From BOG-933 sp037132135 (lineage in GTDB: Bacteria; Pseudomonadota; Alphaproteobacteria; Azospirillales; Azospirillaceae): a DNA stretch of 16,828 bases. The stretch's first letter is position 1; every line of letters starts with the position of its first letter. Both the position numbers and the translations under genes were made by a program. The notes under the pieces were generated by a model. The model searched no databases. It saw only the letters and a list, made by a program, of their open reading frames with translations, and was not told the DNA's origin. The stretch is from the NCBI GenBank assembly GCA_037132135.1, contig JBAXPR010000082.1, forward strand, positions 1-16,828. Reading direction: 5' to 3'. Below, piece after piece: positions 9,617-16,811 of this stretch.

Positions 9617-10384
9617 ATGGCGAACGGACTGGAAGACGTTCTCGACAAGATTGCCGGGTGTGCGACCATTCAAAGTCTTGTCGATGCCTGGGACGGAATT
9701 GTCGCCGATTTTGGTTTTGCCGGCTTTACTTACATCGATGCCCGCAGGGTGCCGGCATCCCATCCCGGTCTGCCCTATCACCTCACGACGGCGCCGGCCG
9801 ATTTCATTGCCGCCTATGCCGGTTCCGGTTACTTCAGCCACGATCCGGCGGTGCGGCGCGGTGCCACCTCGAATGCCCCGTTCACCTGGTTGGATTGCCC
9901 GGAATTCGAGGGCTTCGACACCCCGCGCCGCGGGGCGCGGAGCAAGGCGGTCGAGATCATGCGGAACGCCTGCGACTTCGGCTTTACCCAGGGCTATGTC
10001 ATTCCCTGCCATGCCGTCGATGCCTTGGGGCGGCCGGCATCGGCGTTTTTCAGCCTGCCCTGGCGCCACCGTCCCGAGACTCTCGGTGCTGGAGCCGGCA
10101 TGCCGCCCTGGCTGCGGCTGGCGGCGGCGACGGTTCACGAGCGGCTGCTGCCGTTGCGCGGCGTCCCGGCTCCCGAGCCGGCGCGACCGGCGCTGACCGA
10201 CCGCGAGCGGGAATGCCTGGCCTGGGCCGCCTGCGGCAAGACCCGTGGGGAAACGGCTGATATTCTCGCAATCCGAGAGCGGATGGTAGAATTCCACTTT
10301 GGCAATGCTATGAAGAAGCTCGGGGTCTATAATAAGTTTCATGCGATCGCGGTGGCCATCCAGAGGGGCCTGATCAGCCCTTGA
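9617..10384 (+). CDS. LuxR-family regulator with autoinducer-binding domain
   Basis: This is a transcription factor of the quorum-sensing LuxR type, 255 aa. The autoinducer-binding domain covers about residues 15-180 and the GerE-type helix-turn-helix about 193-255 (LTDRERECLAWAACGKTRGETADIL). Using TraR numbering as the frame, Tyr61, Asp70-Pro71 and Trp85 are kept as Tyr67, Asp76-Pro77 and Trp91, and the FGFTQGYVIP segment matches the Gly113 region. The position of Trp57, which contacts the lactone in TraR, is Phe63. GGGAG lies 7 bp upstream of the ATG. No luxI-type synthase gene is in the window, so it may be a LuxR solo. The patatin-like gene lies 140 bp downstream on the same strand, apparently with its own promoter. 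The ligand cannot be inferred. Confidence 0.88.
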   Translation: MANGLEDVLDKIAGCATIQSLVDAWDGIVADFGFAGFTYIDARRVPASHPGLPYHLTTAPADFIAAYAGSGYFSHDPAVRRGATSNAPFTWLDCPEFEGFDTPRRGARSKAVEIMRNACDFGFTQGYVIPCHAVDALGRPASAFFSLPWRHRPETLGAGAGMPPWLRLAAATVHERLLPLRGVPAPEPARPALTDRERECLAWAACGKTRGETADILAIRERMVEFHFGNAMKKLGVYNKFHAIAVAIQRGLISP

Positions 10385-10444
10385 TCCGCGCGTATGCCGG
10401 CGAAGTTCCTGGCTTAAACACAGATAATCCATGCTCCCTGCTCA

Positions 10445-10465
10445 CGGTTCTGGTATAAGGAACCG
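10445..10465 (+). promoter_or_regulatory. Extended -10 inside an inverted repeat, before patatin-like gene
   Basis: TGGTATAAG (10451-10459) matches an extended -10 and is framed by CGGTTC (10445-10450) and GAACCG (10460-10465), a 6-bp inverted repeat with a 9-bp centre. No good -35 is seen. The layout suits repressor control of the downstream gene. Confidence 0.4.
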
Positions 10466-10524
10466 AGGCGCCATTTCTGTTGGATGTCCCTGGGCCGCGG
10501 GTGGTCGAGGACGAGGAGGGTTTG

Positions 10525-11625
10525 ATGGTGACGAAACGTCCGATTAAACGTGCGATTGCGCTTGCTGGTGGCGGGCCGACGGTCGGGTTGAGCATCGGCT
10601 CTCTGAAAAGTCTCAGGCGGGCCGGGATCGAGTTCGAGGTCTGGAGTTGCGCCTGCATCGGCGCCTGGCTGGGCGTGGTCTACAATCAGGCCGATCCGGG
10701 CCGCGAGGTCGAGCAGAGCATCGAGTTTTTCCGCAACATTTTCCGGCCCGATGCCGAGTATGCGCGCTTTCCGATCGCCGGGGTTTTCGCCCCCGACTTT
10801 CAGGCGATGGTCAATGACAGTGTCGGCTTCGTGCTCAATCCCAAGAGCTACAACAACCTGCTGGTGCCCGAGGCGATCAAGAAGGCCAGCGACGAGTTGC
10901 TGAAATTTGCCGCCGATCCCAGCCAGTGGAGCTTCGCCAACCTCAACAGCGTCTTTCTCAATGATGTGCTGGCGGTCAATCCGGTCAGCCGCTTCATGAC
11001 CAGCCTGATATATTTGTCGTCGTTCAATGGTCTGGCCCGCATCTTCTATCCCGACAGCTCATTCCTGAAGTCGATCCAGTTCAAGCGGCTGTACGAGCCG
11101 GGCAAGCCGGCGATCTACTACAACAGCTACAATCTGACCAAGCAGCGGCTGGAGCTGTTCACCAACAAGCAGAACGACCGCGGCTACGGCTCGATTCGCG
11201 CCGAGACCCTGTGCGCCTGCTCGGCTTTGCCTTACATCGAAACCCCGGTCAAGATCGGCGACGACATCTATTGCGAAGGCGCGACCATCGACACAGTGAA
11301 CTTCGAAGACCTGATGCAGAACTATCCCGACCTCGACGAGGTCTGGGTCAGCCGCATCCTCGACCGCAAGCAGGTCCGCCCGGCGGAGAACCTCTATGAC
11401 TCGTTGAACAATCTGGTGATGCTGTTCGCCTCGACCACCAGTGAAGACGACGTCAAGCTCTTCAAGTACAAGCTCAAGGATACCAATAGCACGGTTCGGG
11501 TGATCGAAATTCCGGTCAACCACCACGTCAACTACGACTGGACCTATTCCAACCTTGACCACAGCATCCGCGATGGCGAGCGGGCCACCGATGCGGTGCT
11601 GAAGGCCTATGTCGATACGCCCTGA
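10525..11625 (+). CDS. Patatin-like protein with altered catalytic residues
   Basis: The 366-aa protein shows the patatin order: beta strand and glycine loop (AIALAGGGPTVGLSIGSLKSL, about 10-30), the nucleophile elbow, and an acidic dyad region late in the domain. Patatin lipases use G-x-S-x-G and D-G-G/A. Here the elbow is CACIG (42-46), with Cys44 at the serine position and Cys42 at the first glycine, and the dyad motif is EGA (251-253), with Glu in place of Asp. The usual GGGxRG loop reads GGGPTVG without the Arg. It may therefore be a Cys-dependent enzyme or a non-catalytic patatin fold; lipid hydrolysis should not be assumed. No signal peptide is seen. ATG 10525 is chosen because AGGAGG lies 5 bp before it; a TTG at 10482 lacks such a site. 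It ends 6 bp from a convergent gene. Confidence 0.75.
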   Translation: MVTKRPIKRAIALAGGGPTVGLSIGSLKSLRRAGIEFEVWSCACIGAWLGVVYNQADPGREVEQSIEFFRNIFRPDAEYARFPIAGVFAPDFQAMVNDSVGFVLNPKSYNNLLVPEAIKKASDELLKFAADPSQWSFANLNSVFLNDVLAVNPVSRFMTSLIYLSSFNGLARIFYPDSSFLKSIQFKRLYEPGKPAIYYNSYNLTKQRLELFTNKQNDRGYGSIRAETLCACSALPYIETPVKIGDDIYCEGATIDTVNFEDLMQNYPDLDEVWVSRILDRKQVRPAENLYDSLNNLVMLFASTTSEDDVKLFKYKLKDTNSTVRVIEIPVNHHVNYDWTYSNLDHSIRDGERATDAVLKAYVDTP

Positions 11626-11631
11626 GTCCGG

Positions 11632-12117
11632 TCAGCCGCCCATCTCTTCGGCCAGGAGGCGCAGGAACGGCCGCGCCTCCTGGATCAGCATCACCGCTTC
11701 GTAGATCAGCCGCTCGGCCGTGACGTGCCCGGGGACGTGGCTGTCGGCGACCAGCAAGATCTTCTGGCCGTTTTCGACCACAAAGCGTGCCCGCGCCAGG
11801 CCCTCGGCCGCCCGCAGCACCGTCAGGACATTGCGGCGGCGGTCGACCGACTCGACGGTATAGGGGACATGGCCGATCTCGGCCCAGATCTGGCACACCG
11901 AGTCCCGGGCCTCGGGGCTGACCGCGACGTTGAACGACAAGTCTTCGGCAAAGAACTTCAGTCGCGCCGGCCGGGGCGGTCTGGAGATTGCCAGCACCCC
12001 GTCGGGGCCCTTGAAGATGGCATTCATGCCCAGCGGCAGCGCGGTCTGCGCCACCTCGGCCAGGGACTGGATGGCGTCCAGCTTCACCGTCAGGTCTGTG
12101 TCCAGGGTCTCGCTCAC
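11632..12117 (-). CDS. Conserved-looking protein of unknown function (161 aa)
   Basis: This gene was not recognised. The product begins MSETLDTDLTVKLDAIQSLAEVAQTALPLG and ends in ERLIYEAVMLIQEARPFLRLLAEEMGG. Helical segments lie at both ends with a probable beta-rich middle (ARLKFFAEDLSFNVAV, VPYTVESVDRRRNVLTVLR). That helix-strand-helix outline is seen in small chaperone-like folds such as the type III secretion chaperones, but there is no motif to support a call. The GTG at 12117 is chosen because GGGGA lies upstream and the longer frame reaching 12363 is without domain character and overlaps the divergent DUF2155 gene. No signal peptide or membrane segment is seen. It converges with the patatin-like gene (6-bp gap) and diverges from the DUF2155 gene. 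Confidence 0.7.
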   Translation of the reverse strand: MSETLDTDLTVKLDAIQSLAEVAQTALPLGMNAIFKGPDGVLAISRPPRPARLKFFAEDLSFNVAVSPEARDSVCQIWAEIGHVPYTVESVDRRRNVLTVLRAAEGLARARFVVENGQKILLVADSHVPGHVTAERLIYEAVMLIQEARPFLRLLAEEMGG

Positions 12118-12271
12118 GGCCGGTCCCCGCAGGCAGTCACGCGGCCAGTGATATCGAGAATTTGAAGAAAAAGAAACAGGTTCCGCCGCGCGGGTTCCAC
12201 CGTGATTGCCGGGCTGGACGGCGGCTGGCGGCCGGCCTATAGATGCGGGAGCGGAGGGACGGAGGCGGCGG

Positions 12272-12658
12272 ATGATCAGGGCTGTGCTGATGGCGGCGGT
12301 GTTGGGGCTGGCCGGTGCGATGCCGGCGACGGCGTCGGAGATGGCCGACCGCAGTGGCGCCACGCTTCAGGGCCTGGACAAGATAACGGCGCGGGTCTCG
12401 GCGATCGAGGTCGGTGTCGGCGAGACCGCCCGCTTTGGCAGCCTGTTGATCACACTGCGTGCCTGTCGCGAGGCGCCGCCGATCGATCCGCCCGAGGCGG
12501 CGGCCTTTCTCGAAATCAAGGAAGTGAAGCCGGGCGAAAAGCCCGAAGCGGTGTTCTCGGGCTGGATGTTCGCCTCCTCGCCGGCGCTTTCGGCCCTGGA
12601 GCATCCGATCTACGACGTCTGGATCACCGGTTGCCGTGACGGCGGCAAGAAGCCCTGA
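12272..12658 (+). CDS. DUF2155 domain exported protein
   Basis: This is a small secreted protein of a family known mainly from alphaproteobacteria; its function is unknown. The 128-residue form starts at ATG 12272 with GGAGG 6 bp before it. A signal peptide is clear (MIRAVLMAAVLGLAGAMPATA, cleavage near residue 21). The mature part carries the family pattern: LQGLDKITARVSAIEVGVGE, FGSLLITLRACREAPP, AFLEI, VFSGWMFASSPALSALEHPIYDVWITGC. Two cysteines (in RACRE and ITGCRD) could form a disulfide in the periplasm. An in-frame upstream extension to 12206 is rejected because it would bury the signal peptide. The gene converges with the alpha/beta hydrolase gene, with 12 bp between stops. Confidence 0.88.
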   Translation: MIRAVLMAAVLGLAGAMPATASEMADRSGATLQGLDKITARVSAIEVGVGETARFGSLLITLRACREAPPIDPPEAAAFLEIKEVKPGEKPEAVFSGWMFASSPALSALEHPIYDVWITGCRDGGKKP

Positions 12659-12670
12659 GGCCCTCTGCGC

Positions 12671-13300
12671 TCAGCCGCCGTCCGGCCGTTGCAGATAGGC
12701 GTCGAGGCGGCGGCCGAGGTCGGCCCGGTGATGGTCAAAGAAATGGTCGGCGCCCTCCAGGCGCTGATAGCTGATCGTGTTGCCGTGACTGTGGGCGAAG
12801 CGGGCCACCGCCGGCTCGGGCACGAGAGCGTCGTGGCTGCCCTGAAGGATCAGGCCGGGCGCCGGGCAGGGGGCGAGGAAGCTGAAATCGAACAGATTGA
12901 CCGGCGGCGCGACGGCGACGAACCGCTCGACTCCGCTGCGCTCCATCAGGGCGCGGAGCGCGATCCAGGCGCCGAAGGAAAAGCCGGCGATCCAGCGGCG
13001 CGGGGCCGCGGGCCGATGGGCGCGCAGCCAGTCGAGGGCGGCAAGGGCGTCGGCGGTTTCGCCCTCGCCCTCGTCATAGTCGCCCTGGCTGCGTCCGACG
13101 CCGCGGAAATTGATGCGGAGTGTGGCGAAGCCGTGGCGGTGGAAGCCTTGATGCAGGGCGAACACCACCTTGTTGGTCATGGTGCCGCCATGGAGCGGGT
13201 GGGGATGGAGAATCAGCGCCACCGGCGCCTCGGGCGGGGCGGCGCGGGCAAATTTGGCCTCCAGCCGGCCGGCCGGTCCCTCGATCGTGATCTCTGACAC
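12671..13300 (-). CDS. Alpha/beta hydrolase (COG2945-like)
   Basis: This 209-aa cytosolic serine hydrolase has an unknown substrate. The catalytic triad is visible: Ser108 in GFSFG (106-110), Asp157 in GSHDALVP and His186 in EGADHFF. The early motif ILHPHPLHGGTMTNKVV (30-46) and INFRGVGRSQGDYDEGEGE are typical of this subgroup, which is often found next to Fe-S cluster genes in alphaproteobacteria. The GTG start at 13300 is chosen because CAGGAG lies 9 bp upstream and the frame extended to 13414 adds only a Pro-rich, domain-free piece. The gene is divergent from cysE, sharing a 193-bp intergenic region. Confidence 0.88.
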   Translation of the reverse strand: MSEITIEGPAGRLEAKFARAAPPEAPVALILHPHPLHGGTMTNKVVFALHQGFHRHGFATLRINFRGVGRSQGDYDEGEGETADALAALDWLRAHRPAAPRRWIAGFSFGAWIALRALMERSGVERFVAVAPPVNLFDFSFLAPCPAPGLILQGSHDALVPEPAVARFAHSHGNTISYQRLEGADHFFDHHRADLGRRLDAYLQRPDGG

Positions 13301-13406
13301 CGACGGCGGCTCCTGTGGTTGCGGATCGGACCCGCGGGGCGCATCGGGATCAGAGGGTCCGAACCGGTTTTTCGCCGATGGCCCCACCCAGTTTGCGGGA
13401 ACTTCA

Positions 13407-13436
13407 TTGACCATAACGCTGGGTCAATTATATATC
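13407..13436 (+). promoter_or_regulatory. Promoter of cysE-iscR-desulfurase with overlapping inverted repeat
   Basis: TTGACC (13407-13412) is followed 16-18 bp later by TATATA/TATATC (13429-13436). TTGACC and GGTCAA (13422-13427) form a perfect 6-bp inverted repeat with a 9-bp centre over the promoter. An operator for IscR or another regulator is plausible, but it does not match a consensus I can name. Confidence 0.55.
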
Positions 13437-13493
13437 CCGTCAGGCGTCCGGCAACCCGGCGCACCATTATCCGCTAGCGGAGCGAGACTCCGG

Positions 13494-14144
13494 GTGTTCA
13501 AGCGCCTCCAAGACGACATCGATGGCATCATCGCCCGCGATCCCGCGGCCCGCTCCCGGCTGGAAGTGTTGATCTGCTATCCGGGATTGCATGCCGTGCT
13601 GCTGCACCGGGTCGCCCATTTTGCCTGGACGCACCGGCTCTCCCTTTTCGCGCGCATGATCTCGCAGTTTGGCCGGCTGCTGACCGGGATCGAGATTCAC
13701 CCCGGCGCCGTGATCGGCCGCCGGGTGTTCTTCGACCATGGCATGGGCGTGGTGATCGGCGAGACCGCTGAAATCGGCGACGATGTCCTGATTTATCATG
13801 GCGTGACCCTGGGCGGTACCTCGCTGGTCCGGGGCAAGCGCCACCCGACGGTGCGCGAGCGGGTGATCATCGGCGCCGGGGCCAAGGTGCTGGGCGCGAT
13901 CGAGATCGGCGAATGCGCCCGCATCGGCGCCAACGCGGTGGTGGTGACCGATGTCGCGCCCGGCACCACCGTGCTCGGGATTCCGGCGCGGGTGATCGGC
14001 GGCCGCGAGAGCGCCGGGCCGCCGCGCTTTCTCGCCTATGGCACGCCGTGTGACGGCAGTCCCGATCCGGTGACCCGCGCCGTCGCCGACCTCACGGAAA
14101 AAGTCTTTGAGTTGAACCGGCGGATCGAGGAGTTGAAGAAATGA
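13494..14144 (+). CDS. cysE: Serine O-acetyltransferase
   Basis: CysE acetylates L-serine with acetyl-CoA, the first step to cysteine. The 216-aa protein has the short helical N-terminal region (RLQDDIDGIIARDPAARSRLEVLICYPGLHAVLLHRVAH) and then the left-handed beta-helix of hexapeptide repeats (about 66-175). GIEIHPGAVIG, FFDHGMGVVIGETAEIGDDV with the catalytic Asp-His at 81-82, and the loop GVTLGGTSLVRGKRHPTV are all typical. It is shorter than E. coli CysE (273 aa) at the N-terminus, as in many bacterial short forms. The GTG at 13494 is chosen as the family start, with GGAG a little upstream; no ATG is near. The stop overlaps the next start (ATGA at 14141-14144), so it is translationally coupled to iscR. 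Confidence 0.95.
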   Translation: MFKRLQDDIDGIIARDPAARSRLEVLICYPGLHAVLLHRVAHFAWTHRLSLFARMISQFGRLLTGIEIHPGAVIGRRVFFDHGMGVVIGETAEIGDDVLIYHGVTLGGTSLVRGKRHPTVRERVIIGAGAKVLGAIEIGECARIGANAVVVTDVAPGTTVLGIPARVIGGRESAGPPRFLAYGTPCDGSPDPVTRAVADLTEKVFELNRRIEELKK

Positions 14145-14665
14145 GGCTGAGCACCAAAGGGCGATATGCCGTCATGGCCATGATCGATCTTGCCGCCAAC
14201 AGCGAGGGGCATCCGGTCTCGCTCTCTGATATCGCCGAGCGCCAGGAGATTTCGCTCTCCTACCTCGAACAGCTGTTTGCCCGGTTGCGCAAGGGCGGGC
14301 TGGTGAAAAGCGTGCGCGGGCCGGGCGGCGGCTATCTGCTGGCCTTTCCCGCGGAGAGCACGCGGATTTCCGACATCATCCTGGCGGTGGACGAGCCGAT
14401 TCGCACCACCCGGTGCTTTCTGGGCTCCCCCACCGGTTGCCATGCCAATCACAACCGCTGCCAGACTCACGATCTTTGGGAGGAGCTGGGCAACCAGATT
14501 CACCGTTTCTTGAGTTCGGTCACCGTTGCCGACGTGGTCAACCGGCGGGTGCTGGGGACCGGCCCCGGCGCGGGCACCGCGGTGCTGACGGCGGTGATCG
14601 GCGGCTGCGGCGCCGGGGACGAGGACGGGGATCTGGAGACCGAGCCCAACCTTGACGGCGAATAG
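14141..14665 (+). CDS. iscR: Rrf2-family Fe-S regulator, IscR type
   Basis: This transcription factor probably binds a [2Fe-2S] cluster and controls Fe-S assembly genes. The N-terminal winged helix is typical (MRLSTKGRYAVMAMIDLA, then SYLEQLFARLRKGGLVKSVRGPGGGYLL). The ligands match E. coli IscR in type: Cys92, Cys100, Cys107 and His110, with the C-x2-H end (CQTHDLW) kept but longer spacings (x7 and x6 in place of x5 and x5). The protein is 174 aa with an acidic Gly-rich tail after residue 140 that holds one more Cys (156). It overlaps cysE by 4 bp and the desulfurase by 14 bp, so the three are one unit. Autoregulation through the 13407 region is possible but not shown. Confidence 0.93.
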   Translation: MRLSTKGRYAVMAMIDLAANSEGHPVSLSDIAERQEISLSYLEQLFARLRKGGLVKSVRGPGGGYLLAFPAESTRISDIILAVDEPIRTTRCFLGSPTGCHANHNRCQTHDLWEELGNQIHRFLSSVTVADVVNRRVLGTGPGAGTAVLTAVIGGCGAGDEDGDLETEPNLDGE

Positions 14666-15761
14666 CCAGCCGCCCTGCTATCTCGATTATGCCGCTTCGG
14701 CGCCGCTGCGCCCCGAGGTGCGGGTGGCGATGGCCGAAGCGATGGTCCTCACCGGCAATCCCTCGTCGCCCCATCGCTTCGGACGTACCGCGCGGGCGGC
14801 GCTGGAGGCGGCGCGGCGGCAGGTCGCGGCGCTGGCCGGCGCCGCTCCGGCCGGGGTGGTTTTCACCAGCGGCGGCAGCGAGGCCAATACCCTGGCCCTG
14901 ACCGGCTTAGCCGTCGGCTCGCGGATCGTTTCGGCGATTGAGCACGAGTCGGTGCTGGCGGCGGCGCCCGGGGCGGTGCGGCTGCCGGTGACCGCCGACG
15001 GCGTCGCCGATCTCGCCGCCCTTGAAGCCCTGCTCGCCCGGCTGCCCGCGCCGGTGCTGCTGTCGCTGATGCGGGTCAACAACGAAACCGGGGTGATTCA
15101 GCCGGTGGCCGAGGCGGCGGCGCTGGTGCACCGGGCCGGCGGCCTCGTTCACTGCGATGCCGTCCAGGCCGCCGGCCGTCTGCCGCTCGACCGCGCCGCC
15201 CTCGGCGCCGATCTGCTCACCCTCTCGGCCCACAAGCTGGGTGGCCCGGCCGGCGTCGGCGCCCTGATCCTCGACGAGCGCCTGGCCCTGGCGCCGCTGA
15301 TCCCCGGCGGCGGCCAGGAGCGGCGCCGGCGCGGCGGCACCGAGAATCTCATCGGCATCATCGGTTTCGGCGCCGCCGCCGCGCTGGCCGCAGCCTCCCT
15401 CGCCGACACCCCCCGGCTCGCCGCGCTGCGCGACCACCTGGAGTGCGCCGCCCGCCGCCTCGCCCCGGATGTCGTGATCTTCGGCGCCCGCGCCCCGCGC
15501 GCTGCCGGTCTGACCTGCCTCGCCCGCCCCGGCCGTCGCGCCGAGACTCTGGTCATGGCCCTCGACCTCGCCGGAGTCGCGGTCAGCGCCGGCGCCGCCT
15601 GCTCCAGCGGCAAGACCCGCGCCTCCGCGGTGCTCACCGCCATGGCCGTCGATGATGCGCTGGCCCGCTGCGCTATTCGGGTGAGTCTGGGCTGGGCGAG
15701 CGGGGAGCGGGACGTGGAGCGGTTTCTGGCGGCGTGGGGGGAGGTGAAACAGCGACCTTGA
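14652..15761 (+). CDS. Cysteine desulfurase (IscS/NifS-like)
   Basis: This PLP enzyme converts cysteine to alanine and a protein-bound persulfide for Fe-S cluster and other sulfur needs. The 369-aa protein starts YLDYAASAPL; TSGGSEANT (72-80) and EHES (97-100, His98) follow. Asp169 and Gln172 contact PLP, and Lys195 in SAHKLGGPAG forms the Schiff base. Cys317 in SAGAACSSGK is the catalytic cysteine, on the loop usual for group I enzymes, though the gene is not a canonical isc iscS. The start is a TTG inside iscR; no ATG or GTG is near and the homologous N-terminus begins just after it. In many alphaproteobacteria sufB would come next, but here a truncated ATPase gene follows. Confidence 0.93.
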   Translation: MTANSQPPCYLDYAASAPLRPEVRVAMAEAMVLTGNPSSPHRFGRTARAALEAARRQVAALAGAAPAGVVFTSGGSEANTLALTGLAVGSRIVSAIEHESVLAAAPGAVRLPVTADGVADLAALEALLARLPAPVLLSLMRVNNETGVIQPVAEAAALVHRAGGLVHCDAVQAAGRLPLDRAALGADLLTLSAHKLGGPAGVGALILDERLALAPLIPGGGQERRRRGGTENLIGIIGFGAAAALAAASLADTPRLAALRDHLECAARRLAPDVVIFGARAPRAAGLTCLARPGRRAETLVMALDLAGVAVSAGAACSSGKTRASAVLTAMAVDDALARCAIRVSLGWASGERDVERFLAAWGEVKQRP

Positions 15762-15813
15762 CGACGGAGTGGTGGAAATCTGGAAACCGGAGTAGCAATA
15801 CTCATCGCATCCG

Positions 15814-15835
15814 GCGTGGGGCATCATGCCCCCGC
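15814..15835. terminator. Hairpin after the desulfurase gene
   Basis: GCG-T-GGGGCA (15814-15823) pairs with TGCCCC-CGC (15827-15835) around a 3-nt loop, 52 bp after the desulfurase stop. It has no T-run. It may insulate the upstream operon from the ATPase gene. Confidence 0.35.
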
Positions 15836-15866
15836 AGCGGCCATTCGCTCAGGAGCCTGCGCTGGC

Positions 15867-16811
15867 ATGTTGAAGTCACTATCCACTCAAGATGTGGGCC
15901 CCGCTCGCAGTTTCGACATTGAGTTCGGCGAGCGTCTCAACGTGATTACCGGCGACAACGGGCTTGGTAAATCGTTTTTGCTCGATTTGGCGTGGTGGGT
16001 TTGCGCCCGTGACTGGCCGGATAAGCCCGCGCTGCCATCGTTACTGGCTGATGCCAGTGTGAAGATGGCCCCCAAACTGAGCGCGACCCTCGACGGCCTT
16101 GTTAAGAAAAACGCTACGGCATCCTACCAGTTCGTGTCCGAGCAGGCAGACTGGAAGCGGCAAGGGGCAGGGAAGCCGACTATTCCCGGGCTTGTTCTTT
16201 ACATGCGAATCGATGGCGGCTTCTCGGTTTGGGATCCGGCCCGTCATTACTTCAAGCGCTACGTAACTCGAGGTATCGACGATAAAGATCGGGCGCCCGC
16301 CTTCCACTTGACCAAAAAGGAGGTCTGGGAAGGGGCACGGGATGAGGCAGACGTCAAAGTATCGCGGGGGTTACTGGTTGACTGGCTTGACTGGCAAAAT
16401 TCAGATAGCCCTGCCTTTACTGTCTTGAAAGCGGTGTTGGAACTGCTGTCGCCGAATGGCGAACCGATCGAGGTTCATCCGAAATCAGTTCGTTTGCCGG
16501 GGCCGTCGGTGGACCGCATCCCTGCTCTTAATATGCCTTACGGGGTGCTGCCGGTCACCTTAGCGTCGGCAGGTTTGAAGCGTGTCTTGGCGTTGGCCTA
16601 TCTGATTGTCTCGATGTGGACCGAACATTGCGAAGCCTGCGAAAGCAATCGCATGGAGCGCCAGAAACAGATTATTATCATCGCTGATGAGATCGAACCT
16701 CATCTTCATCCACAGTGGCAGCGGCGTATTTTGCCGGCCATGCTCAAGGTCGGCAAGAAGTTAGAGGGAACTCCAGACCATGCCTATCCGGTTGACACAT
16801 ACACCCACTAG
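15867..16811 (+). pseudogene. RecF/SMC-like AAA ATPase, 3' end lost at the repeat
   Basis: This is an ABC-type AAA ATPase of the AAA_15/AAA_21 kind, often found in accessory or phage-defence gene pairs. From ATG 15867 (AGGAG at 15851-15855) it shows Walker A GDNGLGKS (29-36), an ABC-signature-like LASAGLKR (232-239) and Walker B IIIIADEIEPHLHP (269-282). Genuine coding ends near residue 304 (LEGTPD). The frame then reads HAYPVDTYTH and stop (16809-16811) from the edge repeat. The switch-His segment, usually THSP shortly after, and any C-terminal effector domain are gone, so the product is very likely inactive. Base composition is less GC-biased than the desulfurase gene, which suggests acquisition. 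A partner gene, if any, would lie beyond the window. Confidence 0.72.

Noticed and set aside
13407..13427. RirA iron-responsive box
   Set aside because: That box is usually described as TGA-N9-TCA; here TGA and TCA are 13 bp apart.
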